Shown here piece after piece: positions 34,988 to 44,583 of a DNA stretch of 54,123 nucleotides. The first letter of the stretch is position 1. The number at the start of each line of letters is the position of its first letter. The DNA comes from Fibrobacter sp. GTDB taxonomy: Bacteria; Fibrobacterota; Chitinivibrionia; Chitinivibrionales; Chitinispirillaceae. The notes under the pieces are model-generated. The model was not told the DNA's origin. It worked only from the letters and a program-made list of their open reading frames with translations, and made no database searches. The DNA is taken from assembly GCA_012513915.1 (NCBI GenBank), contig JAAZBG010000289.1, forward strand, positions 1 to 54,123. Reading direction: 5' to 3'. The translations under genes and the position numbers were made by a program.

Positions 34988-36217
34988 TTAATTCTTTGCA
35001 GTATCCTGCTTAATTTGATTGGCCCACCCCACCGCTTCAATGTACATATCTGTTGCCTTCTCTTTGTCAAGTTTCAATTTTCCCGAAATTTCATAAAAAA
35101 GGTCCCATTCCCCTTTTTCGTAGGCAAGTATTGTTCGCAGAATCCAGTATAGAAAATTCTCTTTTCCAAGCAGGGCATCTTTTACATCAGATGCAAGCGG
35201 GAGTTTTGCAATCACTTCATCAATCGGACGGTTAAAAAAGACATCAATACAGGAAAATAATCCCATAAGGAACACTTCCGATTCCCGTTCTGCGCATCCG
35301 ATAACCCTGGTCATCATCTCGCCGAATTTTGCCCTGACAAGAACCAGCCACACGAGTTCATCAGGTTGATCCGCCCCCATATCCTGTACTATGACAAATG
35401 ATAACCATTTCTGCAATTCACGAAGTCCCAGATAGACCAGTGCCTGTTTGATTGATCGTATTTCTGATGTTCTGCGAAATGCAGCCGAATTGACAAGACG
35501 CAATATCTTGTATGACAGCGACAGATCCCGCAGTGTTATTGCAGATAAAACATCTACATCCGGTTCTGTTTTTGACAATTCGTTAAGGAGTTGAAACTGT
35601 GCCATCTTTGATGGTGTAATGGCTTTACCGTCAACAATAACCGGTTTACTGAAAAAATACCCCTGAAATAGTGAATATCCACATCTTGCTGCCCATTCAA
35701 ACTCATCCTCCATCTCAACTTTTTCCGCAAGAAAGAGAAGTTTGAATAATTTGAGCTCCCTGACAATTTCAACCTGCTGCTCAGGACTACATTTCATAAA
35801 ATCAACTTTGATAATGTCAATATACGGATACAATGGAATATACCTGTTGATATCATCTGCGGTGAAATCATCAATTGCAATAACAAATCCGTTTTTTTTC
35901 AGTTCAACACAAATCTCAACGAGCTGGTTATCTACGGTTACATCCTCAAGAATCTCAACCACCAGCGATTCTTTTGAAAAGAGCATCGGGGTTTCTTCCC
36001 TGAGGTGTGTCAAGGTAAAGTTAATAAACGCTTTTTTGTTTTGAGTCAATGAATCAAGTCCCAGCACAAGCAGCGAATTTGTTATAAGCGCTGATGTCGC
36101 CGTATCACCATCAATGCCGCTAAAAGAGTTTACTCTGCTGTTACGATAAAGAAGCTCGTACGCAACGACATCTTTTTTAATATTGAAAATAGGTTGACGG
36201 GCAACAAACACTTCCAC
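34988..36217 (-). CDS. EAL and HDOD domain signalling protein (degenerate EAL)
   Basis: A 409-residue YuxH-type protein. The EAL-like domain covers residues 1-200 (FVARQPIFNIKKDVVAYELLYR, VVEILEDVTVD, IAIDDFTADD, IIKVDFMK); the phosphodiesterase glutamate of the first motif is kept but the DDFG motif reads DDFT and other acidic residues are lost, so it probably does not cut cyclic di-GMP. The HDOD domain covers about 205-400 (LRDLSLSYKILRLVNSAAFR, IKQALVYLGLRELQKWLSFV). Such proteins usually act in signal transduction or motility. Solitary gene, before a gene-free stretch of 395 bp. Confidence 0.88.
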   Translation of the reverse strand: MEVFVARQPIFNIKKDVVAYELLYRNSRVNSFSGIDGDTATSALITNSLLVLGLDSLTQNKKAFINFTLTHLREETPMLFSKESLVVEILEDVTVDNQLVEICVELKKNGFVIAIDDFTADDINRYIPLYPYIDIIKVDFMKCSPEQQVEIVRELKLFKLLFLAEKVEMEDEFEWAARCGYSLFQGYFFSKPVIVDGKAITPSKMAQFQLLNELSKTEPDVDVLSAITLRDLSLSYKILRLVNSAAFRRTSEIRSIKQALVYLGLRELQKWLSFVIVQDMGADQPDELVWLVLVRAKFGEMMTRVIGCAERESEVFLMGLFSCIDVFFNRPIDEVIAKLPLASDVKDALLGKENFLYWILRTILAYEKGEWDLFYEISGKLKLDKEKATDMYIEAVGWANQIKQDTAKN

Positions 36218-36538
36218 AATTATTCCTCACATTTTGTTTAATTTCATAATCTTAAAAGGATATAAACATCAATTATTATTCTGGTATATACCGTTTGTAC
36301 CGGAAAAACAAAAAAACCAAACGTACACCCGGTTTATATATTTGAAGATTATACCATTGAAATAAATCATTGCAACGTAAACATCACCGGTGGTGCGAAG
36401 GTATTTTTTTATGGTATCAATATTCTAAGTGTCGGAAAATAAACAACTAAAAAACAATGGAACATTAATGCAATGCTCCAGTAATTATTTGATAAATTTC
36501 TGAACGCGCGTTTATTATTTTAACTGATTACTTTTAAT

Positions 36539-36560
36539 ATGAAATTACTGTATAATTCAT
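36539..36560 (+). promoter_or_regulatory. Putative argB promoter with inverted repeat
   Basis: TATAAT at 36551-36556 lies 57 bases before the argB start. ATGAA (36539) and TTCAT (36556-36560) form an inverted repeat around it, similar to a weak ARG box. The -35 match (TTACTT at 36528) is poor. The rest of 36218-36612 shows no gene. Confidence 0.35.
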
Positions 36561-36612
36561 AGTACAAAACCTGGTTTTCCAGTTCCATTGTGACTGTTAA
36601 GAGAGGGATACG

Positions 36613-37392
36613 ATGCGTACTGTTTGTATAAAAATCGGCGGTTCGACTGTTGATGCAGAGGGGCTTCTTTTTGAACTTGGTCAAAGCATAAAAACACTCA
36701 TCGCGGATGCGTTTCCAATTATTGTTCACGGTGGTGGTAAAGATATCGCCCGGCAGCTTGCACTTCTGAACAAGGAATTTACATTCATTGAGGGCATGCG
36801 GGTCACGGATGCTGAAATGGTAAAGATCGTCCAGATGGTTCTGTCCGGTGATGTCAACAAGAGGATTGTCAATGCACTTCTTATGCAGGGTGTAAACGCA
36901 TTCGGTTTCAGCGGTGTTGACAGTAATCTCTTTGAGGCATCAAAGATGCTTATGAAAGGTCAGGATATCGGTTTTGTCGGACAAATTGACAAAGTAAACA
37001 CATCGATAATTGACATTCTTAAAACAAACAGAATTATCCCGGTCATATCCCCCATTTCGCGTGATGCCTCAGGATGTATCTATAATGTCAACGCCGATCT
37101 TGCCGCAAGTGAACTTGCAATGGCAATCAAGGCTGACGACCTTGTGTTTGTATCTGATGTTCCCGGAGTATTAATTGACAAAAAAGTCCGAAGCGAGATA
37201 CGAACATCAGAAATCGAGGGCCTTATTACCGAAGGCCACATCACCGGAGGAATGATTCCCAAACTTCGCTCCGCAGCAGACGCCGTAAACCGCGGTGTTG
37301 GCAGAGTTCATATATGCGGATGGAAAGACAGTTCTACATTGCGTAACGAACTGACAACATCAACATCTCTTGGTACAGTCATTTTCAAATAA
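36613..37392 (+). CDS. argB: Acetylglutamate kinase (ArgB)
   Basis: A 259-residue amino-acid kinase: VCIKIGGSTVD and VHGGGKDIARQ for nucleotide binding, SGVDSNL, and the C-terminal block VSDVPGVLI, GGMIPKLRSAADAV of ArgB proteins. It phosphorylates N-acetylglutamate, the second step of arginine synthesis. The start follows GAGAGGG by five bases. It ends 10 nt before argD, with which it forms a unit. Confidence 0.93.
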   Translation: MRTVCIKIGGSTVDAEGLLFELGQSIKTLIADAFPIIVHGGGKDIARQLALLNKEFTFIEGMRVTDAEMVKIVQMVLSGDVNKRIVNALLMQGVNAFGFSGVDSNLFEASKMLMKGQDIGFVGQIDKVNTSIIDILKTNRIIPVISPISRDASGCIYNVNADLAASELAMAIKADDLVFVSDVPGVLIDKKVRSEIRTSEIEGLITEGHITGGMIPKLRSAADAVNRGVGRVHICGWKDSSTLRNELTTSTSLGTVIFK

Positions 37393-37402
37393 CGGAAAAT
37401 AT

Positions 37403-38578
37403 ATGAAAAAAGATCTAAACTCACTATTTGTCCCTGTATTTAAAAGAAGCGGAGCTCCTTTTGTAAAGGGTAAAGGCGTCTACATTTATGATACGGACGA
37501 CAGGAAATTCCTTGATTTCGGTTCCGGTATTGCTGTAAATGCATTAGGTTATGCGCATCCTGTTATTGACAAGGTTATAAAGTCATATGGAGCCAGTCTT
37601 CTCCATACGTCAAATTTGTACTTTGTCAAACCACAAATAGACCTTGCTGAACTGCTTATAAAAAAGAGCTTCGCAGACAAGGTCTTTTTCTGTAACAGCG
37701 GTACCGAGGCAAACGAAGCGGCTATTAAATTTGCCCGTAAATACGGTAAAACAATCAATCCGGACAAATTTAACATTCTCTCATTTGAGGATGGTTTTCA
37801 TGGAAGAACGTATGGTGCATTAAGTGCTACTGCACAACCAAAATTCCATGCCGGGTTCGATCCGATTCTTGATGGCTTTTACTATAGTCCTTTTAATGAT
37901 ATTGAGCGTACCAAAAAAGTGTTGTCAGAGCACTCTTTTGCAGCAATCATTATTGAGCCGATACAGGGTGAAAGCGGCATTCATGCTGCATCAAAGGAAT
38001 TTCTTACATTCCTTCGCGACTATTGTGATAAAACACAGACATTGCTTATCTTTGATGAAATACAGTGCGGTGTCGGTAGAACCGGTAAATTGTGGGGTTA
38101 TGAACATTCCAAAGTTATACCTGATATCATGACTGTTGCAAAACCGATTGGTGGCGGTCTGCCTCTCGGAGTTGTGCTCTGTAAAAATGCAGTAGTCGCA
38201 CCACTTGCGGTTGGTGATCATGGTACCACATTTGGCGGAAATCCTCTTGCATGTCTGTTAGGCCTGAAAACACTGGAAATTATCTCCGATAGAGCTTTTT
38301 TAAAGGAGGTAAAATCGCTTGGCGGTTATCTTAAGAAAAAAATGAATGAGCTCAGGAAAAAATATCCTGTAATTGAGGAAATTCGCGGTGATGGTCTTCT
38401 GATTGGTGTTCAGTTGTCTGTTGATCCTGTTCCCGTCGTAGCAAAGTGTAAAGACAACGGACTTCTGGTAATTAAAGCAGGGCATCACACAATTCGTTTT
38501 ATCCCTCCTCTTGTAATATCACAAAAGGATATTGATAAAGCGGTTGACATTTTCGAAAAAACGCTTGCATCAATGTAA
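37403..38578 (+). CDS. argD: Acetylornithine aminotransferase (ArgD)
   Basis: A 391-residue class III PLP aminotransferase. The ATG at 37403 lies 10 bases after the argB stop; the longer frame to 37370 would overlap argB and has no ribosome site. Motifs: SGIAVNALGYAHP, FFCNSGTEANEAAIK, IQGESGIHAA, LIFDEIQCGVGRTG and TVAKPIGGGLPLG with the PLP lysine. It converts acetylglutamate semialdehyde to acetylornithine, step four of the pathway. Related ornithine or GABA aminotransferases look alike, but the neighbours argB and argG support ArgD. Confidence 0.92.
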   Translation: MKKDLNSLFVPVFKRSGAPFVKGKGVYIYDTDDRKFLDFGSGIAVNALGYAHPVIDKVIKSYGASLLHTSNLYFVKPQIDLAELLIKKSFADKVFFCNSGTEANEAAIKFARKYGKTINPDKFNILSFEDGFHGRTYGALSATAQPKFHAGFDPILDGFYYSPFNDIERTKKVLSEHSFAAIIIEPIQGESGIHAASKEFLTFLRDYCDKTQTLLIFDEIQCGVGRTGKLWGYEHSKVIPDIMTVAKPIGGGLPLGVVLCKNAVVAPLAVGDHGTTFGGNPLACLLGLKTLEIISDRAFLKEVKSLGGYLKKKMNELRKKYPVIEEIRGDGLLIGVQLSVDPVPVVAKCKDNGLLVIKAGHHTIRFIPPLVISQKDIDKAVDIFEKTLASM

Positions 38579-38618
38579 CTCCCTGTAAACGGTGTTTATA
38601 TTGTGTCGGGTACTTGTT

Positions 38619-38638
38619 TTGTGAATAATTATTTATCA
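38619..38638 (+). promoter_or_regulatory. ARG box-like site upstream of argG
   Basis: TGAATAATTATTTA (38622-38635) within TTGTGAATAATTATTTATCA matches the ArgR consensus TGAAT-4-ATTCA with one mismatch in the right half. It lies about 55 bases before argG, so ArgR-type repression by arginine is plausible. The rest of 38580-38691 holds no gene. Confidence 0.45.
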
Positions 38639-38691
38639 ACAACGCATACAGAGTATCACTCCGGTATGTCACGATTATAAAGGATTTAAAA

Positions 38692-39900
38692 ATGGAAAAA
38701 GTAGTACTACTTTACTCGGGTGGCCTTGATACGTCAATTATGATTCCCTGGCTCAAGGAAACGTATAACTGTGAAGTTATTGCCATGTGTGCTGATCTTG
38801 GTCAGGAAGATGAACTGAGTGGCCTTGAAGAGAAAGCAATTAAAACAGGCGCATCAAAGCTTTACATTGAAAGAATGACAAAAGAGTTCATTACCGATTA
38901 TATCTATCCAACCCTTAAAGCGGGTGCCGTTTATGAAGGATCATATCTCCTCGGAACCAGCTTTGCACGTCCTCTTATTGCACAACGGGCTGTAGAGATT
39001 GCACATAAAGAGGGTGCAACAGCAGTTGCACATGGTGCAACAGGAAAAGGAAATGATCAGGTACGTTTTGAACTTACCGTTATGGCGCTTGACCCGACAC
39101 TGAAAATTATCGCTCCCTGGAAAGACCCACTCTGGAAAATGCATTCCCGCGAAGATTGTATTGCATACGCGGACGCACACAACATTCCGATTGCACAATC
39201 AAAAAAGCGGATCTATTCTGAAGACAGGAACATCTGGCATATCAGTCATGAAGGTGGAATGCTTGAAAGTCCCTGGAATGAACCGACAGATGATGTTTAT
39301 ACATTGTCAAATACTATTGAAAAAGCTCCTGATACAGCAGAGCATGTAGAAGTTACCTTCGAAAAAGGTATCCCTGTTGCAGTGAATGGAAAAGCACTTG
39401 ACCCTGTTGCGCTCCTTAAAGAGCTTAATGAGATCGGAGCTGTGCATGCCATCGGACATGTTGACATGGTAGAAAACCGTCTCGTTGGTATTAAATCCCG
39501 TGGCGTGTATGAAACACCGGGCGGCACAATCCTTTATTTTGCACACAGAGAACTCGAACGGCTGGTTCTTGACCGCGATACAAGTCACATGAAAGAGATG
39601 CTTGCAATCCGTTATGCAGAGCTCGTGTACAATGGTCAGTGGTTCTCGACACTAAGAAATTCACTCGATGCATTCATCGATGTGACACAGCAGAATGTTA
39701 CCGGTAAAGTCCGGATGAAACTTTACAAAGGGAATATTGTTGCAGCAGGTTCACAGGCTGAGAAATCACTGTACCTCGAAGACCTTGCATCGTTTACCGA
39801 TACCGAACTCTATGATCAGAAGGATGCTACAGGATTCATAAGACTCTTTGGCCTTCCCATGAAAGTCAATGGCCTTATTGAACGGAAATTCGGTAAGTAA
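38692..39900 (+). CDS. argG: Argininosuccinate synthase (ArgG)
   Basis: A 402-residue enzyme joining citrulline and aspartate in ATP-driven synthesis of argininosuccinate. Landmarks are the ATP loop [49 protein letters not shown] and the C-terminal YVKGNI-like [10 protein letters not shown] region. Length is that of the family. argF, argC, argH and argJ are not in the window. The gene is closed by a terminator hairpin at 39930-39966. Confidence 0.95.
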   Translation: MEKVVLLYSGGLDTSIMIPWLKETYNCEVIAMCADLGQEDELSGLEEKAIKTGASKLYIERMTKEFITDYIYPTLKAGAVYEGSYLLGTSFARPLIAQRAVEIAHKEGATAVAHGATGKGNDQVRFELTVMALDPTLKIIAPWKDPLWKMHSREDCIAYADAHNIPIAQSKKRIYSEDRNIWHISHEGGMLESPWNEPTDDVYTLSNTIEKAPDTAEHVEVTFEKGIPVAVNGKALDPVALLKELNEIGAVHAIGHVDMVENRLVGIKSRGVYETPGGTILYFAHRELERLVLDRDTSHMKEMLAIRYAELVYNGQWFSTLRNSLDAFIDVTQQNVTGKVRMKLYKGNIVAAGSQAEKSLYLEDLASFTDTELYDQKDATGFIRLFGLPMKVNGLIERKFGK

Positions 39901-39929
39901 TACTTTGTGTCACTATCAGGAACATTGCA

Positions 39930-39966
39930 GGATACAGAGTATTACATTATTTACTACTCTGTATCC
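39930..39966 (+). terminator. Terminator of argG
   Basis: A 12-bp perfect stem, GGATACAGAGTA (39930-39941) and TACTCTGTATCC (39955-39966), with a 13-base loop, 30 bases after the argG stop. The following bases are moderately T-rich. Confidence 0.7.
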
Positions 39967-40062
39967 TTATCACGAATACAATTTTCTTTAATCAATAGTA
40001 TGTTCTGTATGGCATATTTGACATTGTGGTTAATTTGTCACCCTTTAATTGTAATTACCATC

Positions 40063-40725
40063 ATGAATAAAACAATTGACACAATAATAGTTGCGGCTGG
40101 TTCCGGTTCCAGACTTGGTTTTTCAATACCCAAAGCGTTTGTACCACTTGCTGGAAAACCGCTGTTATCCTGGAGTCTTGACACATTTTTACAACATTCA
40201 TGCATTCGTAAGGTAATTCTTGTCGTTCCGCAACCGATGCTTGATGAAACTGTATCAAAATTCGGATCTCCCCGCGTAACCTGTGTGGTTGGTGGAACTG
40301 AACGCTGGGAATCAGTCAGGAATGGTATTATTGCATCTGATGCCGGCTATGTAATGATCCATGATGCTGCACGGCCATTTGTAACTGCCGGGGTGATTGA
40401 TTCAATACTTGACAAATCATCACATTCCGAGTGTATTTTTACAGCAACACCGGTAGTTGATACAATACGAAAATATACAAATGATACTGCCGGCGAAACG
40501 ATTAACAGGGAAGAACTTGTCAGAGTCGGAACACCACAGTTCTTCCGGCGATCCGCCTTAAGTAAAGCATTTCAATCGATTAAACCTGGAGATGCACTGC
40601 CGACAGATGAAGTAATGCTGATGCAGAAAAACGGTCACACAGCGACAATTGCCTGGGGTGATCCGAACAATTTTAAAATTACAACAATTGAGGATCTGCG
40701 CTTAGCAGAAGCGTTGAAAAAGTGA
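40063..40725 (+). CDS. ispD: 2-C-methyl-D-erythritol 4-phosphate cytidylyltransferase (IspD)
   Basis: A 220-residue IspD. The ATG at 40063 precedes TIIVAAGSGSRLG, the nucleotidyl-transfer loop that begins IspD proteins; the longer frame to 39907 would include the argG terminator. Further landmarks are VIHDAARPFV, TPVVDTIR and TPQFFRRSALSKAF, and the C-terminal EVMLMQKNGH and NFKITTIEDLRLAE. It makes CDP-methylerythritol in the non-mevalonate isoprenoid pathway, so this organism uses the MEP route. No ispF is adjacent. Confidence 0.93.
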   Translation: MNKTIDTIIVAAGSGSRLGFSIPKAFVPLAGKPLLSWSLDTFLQHSCIRKVILVVPQPMLDETVSKFGSPRVTCVVGGTERWESVRNGIIASDAGYVMIHDAARPFVTAGVIDSILDKSSHSECIFTATPVVDTIRKYTNDTAGETINREELVRVGTPQFFRRSALSKAFQSIKPGDALPTDEVMLMQKNGHTATIAWGDPNNFKITTIEDLRLAEALKK

Positions 40726-40790
40726 CACAACCAATTTCTGTATTGTAAAAAGCACCGCAGAGATACCGTTTCCGGTTCCCTTTGACAGCG

Positions 40791-41594
40791 TCACCTCCCG
40801 ACAAAAAAATCGATTAGTTCTACAAAACCGATTCCAACAATCTCTATTGCGATCAGTATTATCACGATCCATTCGAGTTTATGGCTTTTACGGGCCGAAA
40901 GTACCTGAAAAAGAATTGTCGTAGTTTCATTAATGAAATCCAGTTTTGTTGACAATACCTTCTGACGTTCAGGTATATCAAAGAAATCAAGTAATTCCTG
41001 ATACAGATTTTCAATTGCCTCTGAATCCCACGTTTCTGCCGGTTTGTCAAATAATGCCACATTACCGAGCACCGTGTATCGGGTCTGCATGGCAAAACCG
41101 ATGTTTTTCAGTATCTTGCGTGATGATATACTGATTTTTCCCTCTGTACTCAACTGCTCAAGATACTGATTGAATCCAGGCAATGCATTATCAGTCTGAC
41201 GTTCCAGATGGTCAAGGGCAACAGATTGAGCTAAGAGCATAGCAATTATCCGAAGCTGTGTTGATGTAGTGCCGGATTCTTTCAGGTGTACTTCATTGTA
41301 TTGAATTTTATCTTCCGGTGCGCCAATTTCAACAATAAGCCGGTCTTCAACCTCTTTCTCGACAAACGGATCTGTAAGTGTTTCAATAATTCGCGAAGAA
41401 ACAAGCTGTGCAATTTTTTCATCAAACGAATAAAAAACAACAGCACCGAAACTGGTAATCATAACTCTTTGTAATTCACTGATTTTAATTACTAAGGGAT
41501 CATGAAATTCAATTGTATACTCCTGGAACTTTTTACTTACCCGTAGCTCATCAATTGTTGATCTGAAGTACCAGGCCTTAAACGATAGTTTCAT
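40791..41594 (-). CDS. RMD1/DUF155 family membrane protein
   Basis: A protein of about 267 residues of the RMD1/YagE (DUF155) family. Landmarks are GAVVFYSFDEK, VALDHLERQTD, ILKNIGFAMQTRYTVLGNVALFDKP, ERQKVLSTKLDFINETT and, at the C-terminus, SHKLEWIVIILIAIEIVGIG, a single membrane span with the short tail typical of the family. The ATG at 41594 (AGGA 11 bases upstream) is preferred; the ATG at 41705 adds 37 residues that do not look like the family. Function in bacteria is unknown; a mitochondrial homologue exists in eukaryotes. Confidence 0.85.
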   Translation of the reverse strand: MKLSFKAWYFRSTIDELRVSKKFQEYTIEFHDPLVIKISELQRVMITSFGAVVFYSFDEKIAQLVSSRIIETLTDPFVEKEVEDRLIVEIGAPEDKIQYNEVHLKESGTTSTQLRIIAMLLAQSVALDHLERQTDNALPGFNQYLEQLSTEGKISISSRKILKNIGFAMQTRYTVLGNVALFDKPAETWDSEAIENLYQELLDFFDIPERQKVLSTKLDFINETTTILFQVLSARKSHKLEWIVIILIAIEIVGIGFVELIDFFVGR

Positions 41595-42115
41595 ACCTAA
41601 TGTCCTGTTGATTTGAAAAACCTGACTGAAACTTTTGTTGCTATTTCGTATTGAAGTATCATTAGCCACTATTGATAGTATAAGATTTCTGCTGTTCATC
41701 CGCAATGTTTATAATGACTTGCGCAGAAGAGCTATTGTTCAGGACAGTCATATGAATCAGGGATCATTACCTTTTCAGTAAACTCCTGAAATGTCGACCA
41801 GATCAGGACAAGTGCACACGAACTCTCTGAACTCTCTGCAAATCAAAAACACCTGCTATCGCAATTCAAACTTTAAACCGGATACTACGTTGATTATTAG
41901 CGCATTGTAGTAGAGGTTTTCATGGATAAGTCTATCCAGAATTACTCATTCTTCAGAATGTTCTGTCATTTCATCTAAATATGCAGTAAAATCTGATAAG
42001 GCAGTGATCAATAGTAATTGCCTTTTTTTAATCCATCATTCAATCTTTTTTTATTATATTATACAAAGATTTACATGGTATTATATCAAAATCAAATTTA
42101 AGACAAATCAATTGA

Positions 42116-42796
42116 ATGTACATCAGGGACCATCACCAAAAAATGCAAAAGTTATCGCAACAGCCAATTACAATGATTTTTGATTTTGACGGAACTATTG
42201 CCGATACACTCATTGTGTACTTTGATCTTCTGAACAGACTTGCAGACCGTTTCAATTTTGCCCGATTTGATAAGAGCAATATTGAATATTATCGTGGCCT
42301 GAGTTCTCATCAGATATTTTCGATGATTGACTTCTCCAGGTTCAAACTGCCATTTGTCATTCTTGAAGCGCGGAAAATTCTTAAGAAAGAGATTAATAAA
42401 ATCAAACCGGTTCAGGGGATGAACGAAGTCGTTGAAGAAATAAAGCGTCTCAACATGCAAAGTGGTATTATTACATCTAATTCCGTGAAAAATGTCAATG
42501 CATTTTTAAAACAGTCTAACTATCCTGATTTCAGTTTTGTTTTTTCTTCATTACGTATATGGCAGAAATCTGCTGTTTTGAAAAAAGTCCTGGCAAATCA
42601 CAAACTTGATCCATCAAAAGTATATTACATCGGTGATGAAACCCGTGATATCGAAGCTGCAAAAATTGCAGGCGTTAAATCAATTGCTGTAACATGGGGA
42701 TATAACAATAAAACAATTCTTCAGAATTCAAATCCTGATTTCCTTTGTGAATCGCCTGATGCACTCAGAGAAACTATTCTGAAGTGTCACAGTTAA
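42116..42796 (+). CDS. HAD-superfamily hydrolase (phosphoglycolate phosphatase-like)
   Basis: A 226-residue HAD phosphatase: motif I FDFDGTIADT with the nucleophile aspartate, motif II SGIITSNS, motif III lysine in WQKSAVLKKVL, and motif IV GDETRDIEAAKIAGV. The closest relatives are likely phosphoglycolate or pyrophosphatase-type enzymes, but the substrate cannot be deduced. There is a 400-bp gene-free stretch before it (41706-42115) in which I see no clear feature. An alternative ATG at 42143 is possible. Confidence 0.87.
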   Translation: MYIRDHHQKMQKLSQQPITMIFDFDGTIADTLIVYFDLLNRLADRFNFARFDKSNIEYYRGLSSHQIFSMIDFSRFKLPFVILEARKILKKEINKIKPVQGMNEVVEEIKRLNMQSGIITSNSVKNVNAFLKQSNYPDFSFVFSSLRIWQKSAVLKKVLANHKLDPSKVYYIGDETRDIEAAKIAGVKSIAVTWGYNNKTILQNSNPDFLCESPDALRETILKCHS

Positions 42797-42820
42797 TAAC
42801 AGTCCATTTGGTTCATCTGT

Positions 42821-43258
42821 TTATTTATTAACCTGAATCTCGCTTACATTTTCCAGTGAAATAGAAAAAGACTGTTCTCTGCTTTTACCGGCAAGTGTAT
42901 TATGAATAGAAATATACACTGCATTGAGCGCTGATTTATCATCTGATGGTTGAACTTTGGCACCATTCCTGAGGATTACTTCACCGCCGAAGTAAAGGTC
43001 ATCTCCAACAACGATTGACTTTGCAGCGTCAATTTTGACCATCGTAACTTTACTTAACGGTATATGTTTTACAAGACCGCCGTGCCAGATTTTAAGAAAA
43101 GGATCTTCTTTAAGGTACAGGCGTTTTACAGGTGTCTGAATTTTTTCTTTGTCAACCACCATACCTGAAAGTGCACATCCGGACTGTAAAACAAGCACGG
43201 ATGCAGCAAAAAAAAAGGAACGAAAAAAAATGTTATGCAACAGCGACTTTCTGTGCAT
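42821..43258 (-). CDS. Hypothetical lipoprotein
   Basis: A 145-residue product when started at 43258. The signal has a lipobox near LVLQSGC and a hydrophobic run FFFAASVLV. The mature part is beta-rich (KIWHGGLVKHIPLSKVTMVKIDAA, DLYFGGEVILRNGAKVQP, FSISLENVSEIQVNK). I know no family. It starts inside the end of the STAS gene and is the fourth gene of that operon. Confidence 0.7.
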   Translation of the reverse strand: MHRKSLLHNIFFRSFFFAASVLVLQSGCALSGMVVDKEKIQTPVKRLYLKEDPFLKIWHGGLVKHIPLSKVTMVKIDAAKSIVVGDDLYFGGEVILRNGAKVQPSDDKSALNAVYISIHNTLAGKSREQSFSISLENVSEIQVNK

Positions 43259-43583
43259 TTGCAAAATCCTTTGCAGAATCATACGTTTTTATCAAACGGT
43301 TAATACCTACCATTTCAAGCACACGGCGAACCTGTGTATCTTCAGCGATAATAAACACAGAACCCTTATTATGCTGGATATCACACAGACAATGGATAAA
43401 AATGCTTATTCCTGCGCTGTCAAGATAGGTTGTACGCTCTAGATTAAATACGAAGTGATGATTTCCCGATTCTATCAGTGAATTGATTTCATTATCAAGA
43501 GTCCTGGTACTTTCAGCAGTATCGATATTTCCGATAATGTGAATCATTTTAAATTTACCGAAATCCTCAATTTCAAACTTCAT
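43233..43583 (-). CDS. STAS-domain anti-anti-sigma factor-like protein
   Basis: A 116-residue SpoIIAA-like STAS protein: FKMIHIIGNIDTAES, the phosphorylatable serine in TTYLDSAGISIFIHCL, and EDTQVRRVLEMVGINRL at the C-terminus. Such proteins bind anti-sigma kinases and switch on a sigma factor when dephosphorylated. No anti-sigma kinase is adjacent. It overlaps the 73-aa gene by ATGA and the lipoprotein downstream. Confidence 0.9.
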   Translation of the reverse strand: MKFEIEDFGKFKMIHIIGNIDTAESTRTLDNEINSLIESGNHHFVFNLERTTYLDSAGISIFIHCLCDIQHNKGSVFIIAEDTQVRRVLEMVGINRLIKTYDSAKDFANAQKVAVA

Positions 43584-43801
43584 GAAATCCTCCTTGTTTT
43601 TTCTTCTTCTGATGACACATCGATTTCTCTTTCAAAAAACAGATGAATATTTGCAAGCCCATCCTCAATACAGCTATCCTTTAATGTCCATCCGTCACGA
43701 ATCATTGATGCTGTAATACTATCAACCTGATCAAAGATCTTTCTGGGATCTTTCTTAAATCCAACCCGGACAAATCGTTCCGCACACTCTTTCATTACCA
43801 C
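43580..43801 (-). CDS. Small hypothetical protein in the STAS operon
   Basis: A 73-residue protein (ERFVRVGFKKDPRKIFDQVDSITASMIRDGW, then LANIHLFFEREIDV) with no family I recognise. The pattern is a compact alpha/beta fold. It overlaps the upstream 211-aa gene by 7 nt and the STAS gene by ATGA, so it is a real part of the operon. Confidence 0.75.
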   Translation of the reverse strand: MVMKECAERFVRVGFKKDPRKIFDQVDSITASMIRDGWTLKDSCIEDGLANIHLFFEREIDVSSEEEKTRRIS

Positions 43802-44430
43802 GGTCCGCTTTCGTAGGACGGGATCGTTACAGGTAATAATTCGTATGCTTTATGAATGGCGCTGTTGATGAGTTCCCTATCACCAACATTGTTACCGTCA
43901 GCGAGTCCGTAAATCTCATAACGCCACACCGACTCCTGATTCTTAACACTCCAGAGATCAGCTTCAATACGAATCCGTTTTCGATTTACATTATTAAAAG
44001 TATGAACATTCATCGCATCCCTGATTCTCATGATCATAAGATAATCACAATCGAGCGACTTCCAGAATTTGTCAAGGAGCTGTATTTCAACAACGGATCC
44101 ATACGCCAGTATTGAAAATAATGAATCACACGTAAAAGTTCCACTACTGATTGTAAATTGATTCTTTGCCTCTGTAAATACCTTTAAACGAAGATCCTTT
44201 CTTAATTTCTTCAATACCTTGATATCACGCTGTAAATTTGCAGTGTCAGTGATATCTTCATTTTTCTGATTGAAGAGTGGCCCCGTACAGATACTATGGC
44301 CACTGAGAGTCCGCTCATTAAAATCATCTGCAACATACATCATCCTGGTATTAAACCCTGATAATGGATAGGTGCATGTGATACATAATGCAGTGATAAA
44401 AACAAAAACAGTCCTTTTATTGTGCTTCAT
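43795..44430 (-). CDS. Secreted hypothetical protein, first gene of the STAS operon
   Basis: The ATG at 44430 gives 211 residues with a signal peptide (MKHNKRTVFVFITALCITC). The frame runs to an upstream ATG at 44484, but that start is less likely. The mature part contains DVFT-free blocks such as LKKLRKDLRLKVFTEAKNQF and YLMIMRIRDAMNVHTF and may be a periplasmic or outer-membrane-facing protein. No family is recognised. Confidence 0.7.
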   Translation of the reverse strand: MKHNKRTVFVFITALCITCTYPLSGFNTRMMYVADDFNERTLSGHSICTGPLFNQKNEDITDTANLQRDIKVLKKLRKDLRLKVFTEAKNQFTISSGTFTCDSLFSILAYGSVVEIQLLDKFWKSLDCDYLMIMRIRDAMNVHTFNNVNRKRIRIEADLWSVKNQESVWRYEIYGLADGNNVGDRELINSAIHKAYELLPVTIPSYESGPW

Positions 44431-44532
44431 AGCAGTATCACAAGTTAACAGATTGAATATCATTACGTTAACTATACAATACATCGGCCGGAGTGTGCAA
44501 TAGTATTTTTCGTATGGAGGTATAATAATAAG

Positions 44533-44573
44533 CGGAAAAAACGGACAGGAACTGGTTAAGCCATATTCCTGTC
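44533..44573 (-). terminator. Rho-independent terminator of fmt-rsmB
   Basis: On the minus strand GACAGGAA pairs with TTCCTGTC (positions 44573-44566 and 44551-44544), followed by CGTTTTTTCC. It lies 11 bases after the rsmB stop. Confidence 0.85.
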
Positions 44574-44583
44574 TATTTCTGGT

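Noticed and set aside
39907-40062. Longer IspD start
   Set aside because: The extension contains the argG terminator hairpin and lacks a ribosome site; the family begins at TIIVAAGSGSRLG.
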